DNA of 22,466 nt, from NCBI GenBank assembly GCA_023424965.1, contig JAFADI010000035.1, forward strand, positions 1 to 22,466, in the 5' to 3' direction. Position 1 is the stretch's first letter. Each line of letters begins with the position of its first letter. Under the pieces are notes generated by a model. That model made no database searches and was not told where the DNA came from. It worked only from the letters and a program-made list of their open reading frames with translations. This document shows positions 5,485 to 12,775 of the stretch, piece by piece. This DNA is from Bacillota bacterium (GTDB lineage: Bacteria; Bacillota; Clostridia; Acetivibrionales; JAFADI01). The translations under genes were made by a program, and so were the position numbers.

Positions 5485-6306
5485 TCAAGCGATGAATTTC
5501 AATATGGCTTGCGCTACACCGCTCTCATCATTGGTCCCGGTGATAAAGTCAGCCATTTTTTTTATTTCTTTTTCGGCATTTCCCATAACCACCCCAACTC
5601 CCGCATATTCAAGCATGCTTATGTCGTTTTCATTATCTCCGATGGATATGATTTCATTGCGGTGAATCCCGTATGTGCGCGCAATCAGTTCAATGGCGCG
5701 GCCTTTGCTCACTCCCCTGTTCAGCACTTCAAAGTTGTTGTACAGAGAGCTTGTTACCTCCACCGAGTCGATTTCCTCCACCTGGTCCCTTACATTTTTC
5801 AATAATTCCCGGCTTTCGGAGATAACCACCATTTTGTAGGGATCCTTCTTCTCCATCCTGAAAATATCCGTCATGTTTTCCACCACCCGGATATCGATCC
5901 TCTCCTGGGGAGACAGCTCTTTATTCTTATTGTAGTAAAAGAGCGAAGAGCGCTCCAGTCTTTCCGTATACAGCACGTCTCCCACATAGGCATGGAAATA
6001 AATATTTTCTCTCCTGCATATGTCTCCAACCCTTATACAGTCTTCACGGCTCAATCTGCTGGAATACAGGACCTCCTCCGTAGAGAGGTCCTTGATCAGC
6101 GCCCCGTTGCAGGCGACAATCAACCCCCTCAGCCCCATCTGGGAGGCAAAGACTCTTGCGCCGGCAAGAATCCTGCCCGAACATACCACTACCATGACGC
6201 CCAGGTTTTGAGCCAGCCTCACGGCCTCCATATTTTTTGCAGAAATCTGTTTCTGTGAATCCAGCAGCGTCCCATCCAGGTCAATTGCTATAAGCTTATA
6301 CATCAT
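5485..6306 (-). CDS. Cof-type HAD-superfamily phosphatase (class IIB)
   Basis: A 273-residue cytoplasmic phosphatase of the Cof/YidA/YkrA group, which usually hydrolyses small sugar or nucleotide phosphates. All HAD motifs are present: nucleophile Asp9 and acid/base Asp11 in DLDGTLLD, Ser43 in CSGR, Lys201 in RGVSKG, and Asp224/Asp228 in GDNENDISML. A C2-type cap lies about residues 85-190. Cof proteins are hard to assign to a substrate, so none is claimed. The first of two adjacent ATGs is used (GAGG 7 bases upstream). It begins 9 bases after the aminotransferase stop, so it is the third gene of the alanine T-box operon. It might remove a phosphorylated side product (inference). Confidence 0.92.
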   Translation of the reverse strand: MMYKLIAIDLDGTLLDSQKQISAKNMEAVRLAQNLGVMVVVCSGRILAGARVFASQMGLRGLIVACNGALIKDLSTEEVLYSSRLSREDCIRVGDICRRENIYFHAYVGDVLYTERLERSSLFYYNKNKELSPQERIDIRVVENMTDIFRMEKKDPYKMVVISESRELLKNVRDQVEEIDSVEVTSSLYNNFEVLNRGVSKGRAIELIARTYGIHRNEIISIGDNENDISMLEYAGVGVVMGNAEKEIKKMADFITGTNDESGVAQAILKFIA

Positions 6307-6315
6307 CCCAATTCC

Positions 6316-7485
6316 TCATTTTCTGTGATTTTCCGTAAACCGGCTTATCCTTTTCATTGCTTCGGTGATATTTTCAATGGAGCTGGCATAACAAGCCCTT
6401 ACAAAGCCCTCTCCGCATTCGCCGAAGGCATTGCCCGGAACCACCGCCACTCTTTCCTCCAATAAAAGCTTCTCGCTGAATTCGGTGGAGCTCATACCGG
6501 TGGAGGTGATGCAGGGGAACACGTAAAAGGCCCCCAGGGGTTCAAAGCAGCTCAATCCTGCTTTTCTGAAGCCCTCAAGCATGATACGCCTTCTCCGGTT
6601 GTATTCCTTTGCCATGGACTCAATGGCTCCGTCGCCGTTGCGCAGAGCCTCCACCGCAGCAAATTGTGCGGTTGTGGGCGCACTCATAATGGCAAACTGG
6701 TGCAGCTTGGTCATGGCGGCGATAAGCTCCGGGTGTCCGCAAGCGAAACCCAGCCTCCAGCCCGTCATGGCATAGGCCTTGGAAAAACCGTTGATAACCA
6801 GCGTCCTGTCCTTCATTTCCGGATAAGAGGCAATGGACACGTGAGTGCCTTCATAGGTCAGTTCCGCATAGATTTCGTCGGAAAGAACCACGATATCCCT
6901 ATCCTTCAGCACCTCCACAATTCCATCCAGGTCCTGCCGGGTCATAACCGCTCCCGTGGGGTTGTTAGGAAAGGGCAGGACCAATACCTTCGTCCTTGGA
7001 GTTATTGCCGCTTCCAGCAGCTGAGGCGTAAGCCTGAACTGATCCTCCGGCCTTAAATCCAATGTAACGGGCGTGGCTCCCGTAAGAACCGTACAGGGCT
7101 TATAGGCAACAAAGCTGGGCTCCGGTATGATTACCTCGTCACCAGGCCCCGCAAGGCACCTTAACGCCAGGTCGATGGCTTCGCTGCCGCCCACGGTCAC
7201 CACCACCTGGGTCCTGGGATGGTATTCGACTTTATACTTTTTCTTCATGAACCGGCATATTTCCTCCCGCAATTCAAAAAAACCTGCATTGGGAGAATAA
7301 TGGGTATGTCCCTTCTCCAGGGAATAGATGCCGGCTTCCCTCACATTCCAGGGAGTATCAAAATCCGGCTCGCCGATACTGAGGGAAATGGCATCCTTCA
7401 TTTCATTGATGAGGTCAAAGAATTTCCGGATGCCCGAAGGAGGGATTCCTTTGACCACAGGCGAAATCATATCCGACATGTTCAT
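6316..7485 (-). CDS. Class I/II PLP-dependent aminotransferase, probably alanine-forming (AlaT-like)
   Basis: A 389-residue fold-type I aminotransferase, normal length for the family. Visible residues are Asn175 (PFPNNPTGAV), Asp203 and Tyr206 (LSDEIYAEL), the Schiff-base Lys236 (INGFSKAYAMTGWRLGF) with Arg244, and substrate-carboxylate Arg363 (FVRACYASS). The sequence alone cannot separate aspartate, aromatic and alanine aminotransferases of this group. The context points to alanine: the upstream gene is an Lrp/AsnC regulator overlapping by 4 bases (ATGA), as in the alaR-alaT pair of B. subtilis, and the operon is headed by a T-box that reads as tRNA-Ala specific. The start ATG at 7485 is translationally coupled to the regulator. 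Confidence 0.93.
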   Translation of the reverse strand: MNMSDMISPVVKGIPPSGIRKFFDLINEMKDAISLSIGEPDFDTPWNVREAGIYSLEKGHTHYSPNAGFFELREEICRFMKKKYKVEYHPRTQVVVTVGGSEAIDLALRCLAGPGDEVIIPEPSFVAYKPCTVLTGATPVTLDLRPEDQFRLTPQLLEAAITPRTKVLVLPFPNNPTGAVMTRQDLDGIVEVLKDRDIVVLSDEIYAELTYEGTHVSIASYPEMKDRTLVINGFSKAYAMTGWRLGFACGHPELIAAMTKLHQFAIMSAPTTAQFAAVEALRNGDGAIESMAKEYNRRRRIMLEGFRKAGLSCFEPLGAFYVFPCITSTGMSSTEFSEKLLLEERVAVVPGNAFGECGEGFVRACYASSIENITEAMKRISRFTENHRK

Positions 7486-7967
7486 AAGACGATGGCCTCC
7501 CTGTCATCCCTGGTTTTTTCTTCAAATATGGTGCCCTTGTCCTTGTACTTTTTCAGCACAAAATGGGTGGCCGTACTCAGGACGGATTCCAGCGGAGCCA
7601 GCTTTTCGGCGACAAACAGTGCAACCTCCTTCATGGTTCTGCCTTCAATGATTACCGTCAGGTCGAAGCCTCCCGACATCAGATAACAGTCTTTAACCTC
7701 AGGATACCTGTAAATTCTTTCCGCCACCTTGTCGAAGCCCTCTCCCCTTTGCGGAGTGACCTTGACCTCGATGAGGGCCGTTACATGCTCCCTTGAGGTT
7801 TTCTCCCAATTGATGAGCGTATTGTAGCCCAAAATGACATTTTCTTCTTCATACTTTTTTATTGCCGCCCTGACTTCTTCCACATCCTTGCCCAGCATCA
7901 CGGCAATTTGTTCCGCATCAATCCTGCTGTTTTTCTCCATAATTTCCAAAATCTCTTCCATCCTCAT
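7482..7967 (-). CDS. Lrp/AsnC-family transcription regulator (AlaR-like)
   Basis: A 161-residue feast/famine regulator: N-terminal winged helix-turn-helix (about 1-52, RIDAEQIAVMLGKDVEEVRAAI) and a C-terminal RAM ligand-binding domain (about 62-150). The RAM domain includes the SGGFDLTVIIEG segment that lines the amino-acid pocket. Lrp-type proteins assemble as dimers to octamers and usually respond to an amino acid. Because the gene shares its operon with an aminotransferase and a tRNA-Ala-type T-box, alanine is the likely effector (inference). AAAGGAGAGGAG precedes the ATG at 7967. It is the first gene after the T-box terminator and overlaps the next gene by 4 bases. Confidence 0.92.
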   Translation of the reverse strand: MRMEEILEIMEKNSRIDAEQIAVMLGKDVEEVRAAIKKYEEENVILGYNTLINWEKTSREHVTALIEVKVTPQRGEGFDKVAERIYRYPEVKDCYLMSGGFDLTVIIEGRTMKEVALFVAEKLAPLESVLSTATHFVLKKYKDKGTIFEEKTRDDREAIVL

Positions 7968-7998
7968 CTGCTCCTCTCCTTTTATTACGCTTATTCAG

Positions 7999-8293
7999 GC
8001 ATCAAAAAAACTCCTCAATCCCACTGAAGGGACGAAGGAGTTGTTCGCGGTACCACCCTAATTAGCACTTTCACTGTGCTCTCTCAACCGGTGCAGTCAC
8101 ACCGTTGTCCTGTAACGTAGGATAAACGTCATCCTTTGTTAAAAGCTCCATTCCGGAAACTTTTATTTTTTAAGGAGAAACTCAAGGGCTGCCTTCCATA
8201 TAATCCTCTGCCGGACTCTCACCATTCTCCGGCTCGCTTTGAAACTCTTATATGTACTCTTCCCCATCATCGTCTTTGAATATACACTATAAT
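7999..8293 (-). promoter_or_regulatory. T-box leader RNA, specifier GCA (alanine), controlling the Lrp-aminotransferase-HAD operon
   Basis: A tRNA-sensing leader of about 300 bases. The T-box core AGGGTGGTACCGCG is at 8059-8046, with UGGU (8055-8052) to pair with a tRNA 3' end whose discriminator base is A. Stem I shows the K-turn region, the AGTA bulge, the CATATAA/TTATATG helix and the distal GGTGAGAG loop. After that helix comes GAAG-GCA-G-CCC. Aligned with the glyQS leader on GAAx and TTGAG, the specifier is GCA at 8192-8190, an alanine codon. The terminator is 8041-8004: a 13-position stem (8041-8029 with 8022-8010), loop TTCAGT and six T. Uncharged tRNA-Ala should stabilise the antiterminator (AGGG with CCCT) and turn the operon on. 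A one-base shift would read GGC (Gly), but bacterial tRNA-Gly has discriminator U, which does not fit UGGU. Confidence 0.93.
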
Positions 8294-8299
8294 ATTATA

Positions 8300-8328
8300 A
8301 TTATACTAAAATTGATCACACATTACAA
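8300..8328 (-). promoter_or_regulatory. Sigma-A promoter of the T-box operon
   Basis: Minus strand: TTGTAA (8328-8323), 17-base spacer, perfect TATAAT (8305-8300). Start is predicted near 8293, just before the T-box stem I. It begins only 8 bases after the DivIVA-domain gene stops, and no terminator is seen between them, so read-through from that gene is possible. Confidence 0.78.
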
Positions 8329-8335
8329 TATTTTT

Positions 8336-8788
8336 TTATTCTCCGGTTGCTGCCGCTTCATCCTCAAGGAATTCCGCCAGTTGCCCGTCATATTTTTTCA
8401 AGGTGCTGACCACCTCGCTCTTTAAAAGCTTAAGCTCCTGCTTGATATCCACCAGCTTTTCCTTTTCCTTCTCGATCATCTCTTCCAGCTTTTTCTTTTC
8501 ATCGATGGCCTGCAGCTTGGCATCTTCAATCATCAGCTGGCCCTTTTCCTGGGCTTTTATGAGTACATCGGCAATTTTTGCCCTGTCCTCATTGATCTGA
8601 TCTGCCTTCTTGGCCAGGTCCTCATATTTGATTCTGATCTCCCTGCTTTGATTTTTGATGGCAGCGATTTCATCATCCTTTTCTTTTAATTTATCGTCGA
8701 ATTCCCTGAGCATTTTTTCTATGTACGTGTTTACATCGGACTTTTTAAAACCAAAAAGAGATGTTCCAAAACGCTTTTCCCCTGCCAT
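8336..8788 (-). CDS. DivIVA-domain coiled-coil protein
   Basis: A 150-residue soluble protein. The N-terminus FGFKKSDVNTYIEKMLREFDDKL matches the membrane-curvature-binding segment of DivIVA/GpsB-type proteins (G-[FY]-x-x-x-x-V-x-x-[FY]). The rest, about 25-140, is a continuous Lys/Glu-rich coiled coil. Such proteins sit at division sites or poles and scaffold cell-wall and division enzymes. This one is shorter than typical DivIVA, and the opening GTSLFGFKKSDVNTYI is a variant found in clostridial DivIVA-domain proteins, so its exact role is not assigned. AGGGGGG lies just upstream of the ATG. It is monocistronic unless it reads through into the T-box operon. Confidence 0.82.
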   Translation of the reverse strand: MAGEKRFGTSLFGFKKSDVNTYIEKMLREFDDKLKEKDDEIAAIKNQSREIRIKYEDLAKKADQINEDRAKIADVLIKAQEKGQLMIEDAKLQAIDEKKKLEEMIEKEKEKLVDIKQELKLLKSEVVSTLKKYDGQLAEFLEDEAAATGE

Positions 8789-8957
8789 TTGTATCCCCCT
8801 ATTATTGTTGATTTATATCGTCAAATATTTATAAACGCCCTTGTTTTATACCACATAAAGCTATATAAATATATTCAATACTGATTTTAAAAATCCTCCT
8901 TTTTTCTACAAAAACTAGATAATTAGCAAAACAATTCTATCTCCATAAAATTGCATC

Positions 8958-8988
8958 AAAAAAGCCATATTAACAAATATGACTTTTG
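8958..8988 (-). terminator. Second terminator downstream of trxA
   Basis: AAAAG-C-CATATT (8960-8971) pairs with AATATG-A-CTTTT (8976-8987), one mismatch, four-base loop. On the minus strand it ends in six T. It can also act on the plus strand, but no plus-strand gene ends here. Confidence 0.65.
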
Positions 8989-9019
8989 GGTTTGGGCCAT
9001 TTGCAGGGCAAATCCGGCC

Positions 9020-9052
9020 AAAAGCGACGGGGCTCCATGCCCGGTCGCTTTT
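9020..9052 (-). terminator. First terminator downstream of trxA
   Basis: AAAAGCGAC/GTCGCTTTT (9020-9028 with 9044-9052) plus GGGC/GCCC across one G-G mismatch, with a five-base loop. It begins 4 bases after the trxA stop. The T run on the minus strand is short (TTTT), which may explain the second hairpin at 8958. Confidence 0.75.
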
Positions 9053-9056
9053 ATCG

Positions 9057-9386
9057 CTATATGTTTTTATCTAAAAGATTTTTAAATTCTTCCTTGGACC
9101 TGGCTCCAATCACTTTCTCGGCTACCTGGCCTTCTTTAAACAGCATGATGGTAGGAATACTCATTACGCGGAACCTTGCCGCAAGTTCTCCCTCCTCATC
9201 CACGTTTACCTTGCATATCTTCGCCTTGCCGGTATAACCTTCCGCAAGTTCATCCATGATCGGGCCCACTGCACGGCAGGGTCCGCACCAGGGCGCCCAA
9301 AAGTCCACAAGTACCGGACTGCCCGCTTTTAAAACCTCATCGTCGAAATTATCCTTCGAAAGTGCTATTATTTTCTCACTTGCCAT
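9057..9386 (-). CDS. trxA: Thioredoxin
   Basis: A 109-residue cytoplasmic disulfide reductase of normal thioredoxin length. The active site is WCGPC with redox cysteines Cys34 and Cys37, the cis-proline is Pro78 (SIPTI), and FWAPWCGPC sits after the second strand as expected. It keeps enzymes such as ribonucleotide reductase and peroxiredoxins reduced, using thioredoxin reductase (not in the window). GGAGG lies 8 bases before the ATG. It is 95 bases downstream of the CsoR-type gene on the same strand, so it may be part of that transcript, and two terminators follow it. Confidence 0.97.
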   Translation of the reverse strand: MASEKIIALSKDNFDDEVLKAGSPVLVDFWAPWCGPCRAVGPIMDELAEGYTGKAKICKVNVDEEGELAARFRVMSIPTIMLFKEGQVAEKVIGARSKEEFKNLLDKNI

Positions 9387-9481
9387 AAAAAGTCCTCCTA
9401 CATTGTTATTGTATCTAACATATTTGTTTTTATTCTAATTTGCATTATTTTTACCCATTAATATCAACACAAAACACCGTA

Positions 9482-9778
9482 TTAGTCAACAAACCTTAAA
9501 AACTTTTGGACGGTATCCACAAGCTCTTCCAGCATCTTTTCCCGGTCCCCGGCCTCCAGGACATTTTGCATGCAGGTTTTGGTATGGGTTTCCAGTACCA
9601 GCCCTCCCACCTTGTTGACAGCGGCCCTTATGGCTGCTATTTGTGTCAGGATATCGGCACAGAATTTGTCTTCTTCAACCATTTTCTGCACGCCTTTTAC
9701 CTGGCCTTCAATCCGCTTGAGCCGCCTTAAGATGTCCTGCTTCTGTCTGCTGCAGTCTTCCCGGAGATTATTTTCCAC
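9482..9778 (-). CDS. CsoR-family metal/sulfur-sensing transcriptional repressor
   Basis: A 98-residue all-helical repressor (DUF156/CsoR-RcnR family). The start RQKQDILRRLKRIEGQVKGV is the family hallmark. The sensing residues are Cys40 (FCADIL), His65 and Cys69 (ETHTKTC), the C-H-C pattern of copper-sensing CsoR; the spacing 40/65/69 equals 36/61/65 of the mycobacterial protein. CstR or formaldehyde-type relatives have other patterns, so copper is favoured but not proven, because no copper pump or chaperone gene is adjacent. It starts with GTG at 9778, supported by GGGGGGTG upstream. It lies 43 bases after the propeller-like gene with no terminator between, and may be the third gene of that transcript. 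Confidence 0.88.
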   Translation of the reverse strand: MENNLREDCSRQKQDILRRLKRIEGQVKGVQKMVEEDKFCADILTQIAAIRAAVNKVGGLVLETHTKTCMQNVLEAGDREKMLEELVDTVQKFLRFVD

Positions 9779-9821
9779 ACAGGCACCCCCCGTTTTAAAG
9801 TGCGCAACTTTGTACCGTGGC

Positions 9822-10871
9822 CTATTTTAATACCGTGAGTTTTAATTCACCGTCATCAAGGGATGCGGCGTACCCGCTGATGATTTCAACATACTCCCCT
9901 TTGAATTGGATGCTATCGTTGCTTTTTACATTATACACTTTTTTGGTGGCTTTTTCTACCATATAAATTTTCTGGTCGGGGGTTACCACAAGGTCTTCGG
10001 CAGCGGCCGGCTGCTTGAGGCTGATCTGCTGCCACGCCTTGTCCGGCTCCACGCTCAGCTTGCCGTAGTGTATTTGGGCAACCTTGCCGTCTTTGTTGAG
10101 CTCGCCGGCATAGACATTGTCCTCCGAATCGATCCCCAGCAAAACCATCTTGTTTTTGAAGGGAAAGCTCCAGGTCACATTTTTGCTTCCATCCCTGACA
10201 AAAAGCTTGTTCTTCTCATTCTGATAGACCAGTTTATCCACATAGTTGGCCTCTTTGAGCACTGTCTGGCTGTTGATGGCCATCACATAACTCAGGTTGC
10301 CCATAATGTTGTACTTGTACACCGTGGCCTGGGTGTCACTGGTTTTGACCTTCACATAGGACACCCTGGTCAGGACGGAAAACTCAATGTCCACCACCTG
10401 GCTCTGCTTTGAAATTTTGGATATTTGAGGGTAGCTGGTCTCTATATCCGTATCGATATCGTGGGTTGTGATCTGGACCCAGCCGGTCTGCCCTTCCGTG
10501 CCCTTGACCGCATACATGATCATATTCCTGTCGGGAAGCCACCGGTAAAAGGTCAGGGTCTCCCCGTCTTTGATGGCGATGCTCTTTTTGACCTTTTTGC
10601 TTTTCAGGTCCATGATCTCCAGTTTGTTATCCACCACATAGCTCAAATAAAGGCCGTCGAAGGATACGCTGATCTGTTCCGCCTTGTCGGAAATCCTGAC
10701 CTTCGTGTCTTTTTTGGGTTTTTCCTGACCACCCGTAACTTCCGCACTGGTCACCTTCACAGGTCCGTCTCTTCCGTTCAGATAGACATTGTTGATGAAG
10801 AGCAGCAAAAGCAGTTGTAGAAATACCGAAAGCAGAATCCATTTGTATATTCTGAAAATCATTTTCATCAT
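9822..10871 (-). CDS. Membrane-anchored protein with propeller-like repeats, function unknown
   Basis: A 349-residue protein with one N-terminal transmembrane segment (about 7-28, WILLSVFLQLLLLLFIN) that also serves as a signal anchor. A Lys-rich linker (about 38-60) and an all-beta extracytoplasmic part follow. The latter has repeated segments of the type SFDGLYLSYVVDNKLEIMDL, FYRWLPDRNMIMYAVKG and VVTPDQKIYMVEKATKKVYNV. These resemble TolB/WD-like propeller blades, but no named family is recognised. The start codon overlaps the stop of the upstream glycosidase gene by 4 bases (ATGA), so the two products are made together and probably act together at the outer face of the membrane. Confidence 0.78.
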   Translation of the reverse strand: MMKMIFRIYKWILLSVFLQLLLLLFINNVYLNGRDGPVKVTSAEVTGGQEKPKKDTKVRISDKAEQISVSFDGLYLSYVVDNKLEIMDLKSKKVKKSIAIKDGETLTFYRWLPDRNMIMYAVKGTEGQTGWVQITTHDIDTDIETSYPQISKISKQSQVVDIEFSVLTRVSYVKVKTSDTQATVYKYNIMGNLSYVMAINSQTVLKEANYVDKLVYQNEKNKLFVRDGSKNVTWSFPFKNKMVLLGIDSEDNVYAGELNKDGKVAQIHYGKLSVEPDKAWQQISLKQPAAAEDLVVTPDQKIYMVEKATKKVYNVKSNDSIQFKGEYVEIISGYAASLDDGELKLTVLK

Positions 10872-11923
10872 CGGTCACCATCCTTGGATGGCATAACCAT
10901 AAATACGGATGGAACGGACCTTTCGCCCAGCACATCCGAAGGAGTATTGATTATTTTCCCGTTAAAGTACATGGTCGTAGAAGACCCTCCGTCCAGGTTG
11001 ACCGCATTGACTGCTTTATATTGCAGAAGTATGTTTTGAAGGTCTCTCAGCGTGGCGCCCAGGGAACCCAGACGCCTTCCGTCCACCACCAGCATGAGTA
11101 TGGCTCCGTCGGCCCTCTGTCCGATGGCTGTACGGGGTGCTATTCCCCATCCGCCGTCACCGCTTTGTATGGTGCCCTTTCCATTGACGATCAACGGCGG
11201 GCCGAAGCTCACCGCTTCTTTGACCCCGTATTTTTTCAGCTGGGTGATCGTATGCCTTCCCACAATAAGCATGCCTTTATCGGTAAATGCCACCGTATCC
11301 TGTTTTGTATTTTCACTTTTAAGCTGGTTGTAAACAACCTTTCCCTCATGGATGATGAAGCCCGTGGGCGTGCCGCCGGTGCCTGTCCACTGTACATCCA
11401 TGAAGCCCCCCGCATTGACTGCCGCGACAGCGCCGCTGTTCTTGGCGATAGCGCTGGTAGTTTCCCCGCTCGCCAGGGTGTTCTTGGCATCTCCCGGCTT
11501 TGAAAGCTTGCTGGAATAGCCCACCACCATCCTCTTGGGATCATATACGATCATGAGCTTCCCTTTAAAGTCCCCTCCGTCCACATTGTAAACTTCAATC
11601 CTGTCGGAATGGTTCTTCTCATCCAGCACCAGCTCCTGTATTTCCTCTTCATTCTGAGCGGTGGGATCCACCGCGATGCTGGCGCCTAAAAGCCTGTTGA
11701 TCGCTTCGTCCGACAAAAAAGCCTTTGCGATGTACTGGTGCCTGAGCGTGTTCATGGAGGCGCCTACAAGGGTCTTTTTTATATTTTCAAAAGGGCCGTA
11801 AAATACCAGTAACGGCATGGTAACCGATGTGAATATAAATTCAAAAGCCAGAAATATGGCTAGCTTTTTCCACGCAGACCGATTCAAACCGCTTCGTTTG
11901 ATTACGTTTTCATTTGTCCTCAC
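10868..11923 (-). CDS. Membrane-anchored phosphodiester glycosidase (NAGPA domain) family protein
   Basis: A 351-residue protein: N-terminal membrane anchor (about 20-43, KLAIFLAFEFIFTSV), a helical linker, and a NAGPA domain (about 107-345). Family motifs seen are AAVNAGGFMD (167-176), IAPRTAIGQRADGAILMLVV (261-280), DGRR (281-284), the LRDLQNILL helix and AVNLDGGSSTTMY (307-319). Members act on GlcNAc-phosphodiester or related polysaccharide linkages. In Firmicutes they are often exported and linked to cell-wall or exopolysaccharide metabolism, so the substrate here is probably an extracellular glycopolymer (inference). GTG at 11923 is chosen because AAGGAAGG lies 8 bases before it; the longer frame to 11998 would overlap the promoter. 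It forms a tight pair with the next gene. Confidence 0.88.
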   Translation of the reverse strand: MRTNENVIKRSGLNRSAWKKLAIFLAFEFIFTSVTMPLLVFYGPFENIKKTLVGASMNTLRHQYIAKAFLSDEAINRLLGASIAVDPTAQNEEEIQELVLDEKNHSDRIEVYNVDGGDFKGKLMIVYDPKRMVVGYSSKLSKPGDAKNTLASGETTSAIAKNSGAVAAVNAGGFMDVQWTGTGGTPTGFIIHEGKVVYNQLKSENTKQDTVAFTDKGMLIVGRHTITQLKKYGVKEAVSFGPPLIVNGKGTIQSGDGGWGIAPRTAIGQRADGAILMLVVDGRRLGSLGATLRDLQNILLQYKAVNAVNLDGGSSTTMYFNGKIINTPSDVLGERSVPSVFMVMPSKDGDR

Positions 11924-11950
11924 AATACAAACCTTCCTTAATATGAAAGA

Positions 11951-11962
11951 TGTAAATTTACA
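11951..11962. promoter_or_regulatory. 12-bp perfect palindrome at the start of the NAGPA operon, possible operator
   Basis: TGTAAATTTACA is fully self-complementary. It lies between the -10 element and the ribosome binding site, covering the predicted transcription start, where a bound repressor would block initiation. AT-rich palindromes can arise by chance, and no cognate regulator is identified. Confidence 0.4.
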
Positions 11963-11968
11963 TATTAT

Positions 11969-11998
11969 ATAATACCAATGATAATAGATTTTCGTCAA
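11969..11998 (-). promoter_or_regulatory. Sigma-A promoter of the NAGPA/propeller (csoR-trxA) operon
   Basis: Minus strand: TTGACG (11998-11993), 18-base spacer, TATTAT (11974-11969). The predicted start near 11962 coincides with the TGTAAATTTACA palindrome. Confidence 0.6.
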
Positions 11999-12040
11999 AT
12001 TATAAACGATTGAAGGGAAAAATTAATAAAAACTTAAAAA

Positions 12041-12442
12041 TTATGCAATTTTAAAGGAGTCGAGGGTTTTATGCACCCGTTCGAAGATCATGCCTGCGGC
12101 AAACCATGCGGGAGCATAGTCCAGCCTTACAAGATTCTCAATTGCAAAAGGACTGGCATAATACCATGGGTATACCCCCAGAATATTTTTCAGCAGCAGC
12201 CCTGTAGAATATTCGATGCCCCATATGAGTACCACCCATATGACCCCGCGGCAAAACCAGTTCCACCCCCCGATGATGTGGTGGATGGGTTCTAAAAAAA
12301 CCGCCATTCCATAGATGAAAAACATCCAGAGATTTGTGAAGGCGTGCAGCCTCAGATCACCGCCAATAAGTGATCCCAGGCCCGTCCAGATGATTTCCAT
12401 GCTCCAGCCCAGCAAACCGTAAATAATAAATTTCTTCACCAT
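12041..12442 (-). CDS. Putative membrane protein, PF06541-like (annotated elsewhere as ABC-transporter permease)
   Basis: A 133-residue hydrophobic protein with about four membrane segments: 4-24 (FIIYGLLGWSMEIIWTG), 36-53, 64-83 (VIWVVLIWGIEYSTGLLL) and 107-122. The conserved-looking GWSMEIIWTG, WMFFIYG, WGIEYSTG and YPWYY stretches resemble the small PF06541 (CmpB-like) family, whose function is not established. The permease label rests on family name only and no ATPase is nearby. AGGGG lies 13 bases before the ATG, further than usual. It stands alone between the NAGPA promoter and the glgP region. Confidence 0.75.
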   Translation of the reverse strand: MVKKFIIYGLLGWSMEIIWTGLGSLIGGDLRLHAFTNLWMFFIYGMAVFLEPIHHIIGGWNWFCRGVIWVVLIWGIEYSTGLLLKNILGVYPWYYASPFAIENLVRLDYAPAWFAAGMIFERVHKTLDSFKIA

Positions 12443-12775
12443 AGTAGAATATAACCCCTAAAATTTATCCCTTGAAATTTAATACTTTCTTATTATGTTG
12501 TACAAGTATGGATTATTTTACAGTAAGAAATAAAAGGCAAAATCCAGTTTATTTGGCATCAAACTCTACCAAACAGGCACCATATATGCTATTATATTGA
12601 ATATGTTGTTACCAGGTAATCTTATCCATACCGTAATTTTCATGCTTCGCCCTTACAAATCCGCTGCGGAGCTATATTATTTGACACGGAAACAGCTAAT
12701 TTAAAATCACTTTTTTGTTATTTCTTATCAATAGAGAGGGATAATAATAGAATACAAAATAATTGGAGGTTCACG
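12443..12775. other. Intergenic region upstream of glgP
   Basis: This 333-base AT-rich region lies between divergent genes. TTGACA at 12681-12686 is a perfect -35 for glgP, but the best -10 (TAAAAT, 12702-12707) leaves only 15 bases of spacing. The promoter is therefore tentative or needs an activator. A 33-codon frame at 12602 has no ribosome binding site. No riboswitch or terminator was recognised. Confidence 0.4.

Noticed and set aside
8181..8200. Glycine (GGC) as the T-box specifier
   Set aside because: It needs a one-base shift relative to the conserved GAAx and TTGAG anchors. The UGGU of the T-box also expects a discriminator A, whereas bacterial tRNA-Gly has U.
12602..12703. 33-codon frame upstream of glgP
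   Set aside because: No ribosome binding site, and the DNA looks like a promoter region.
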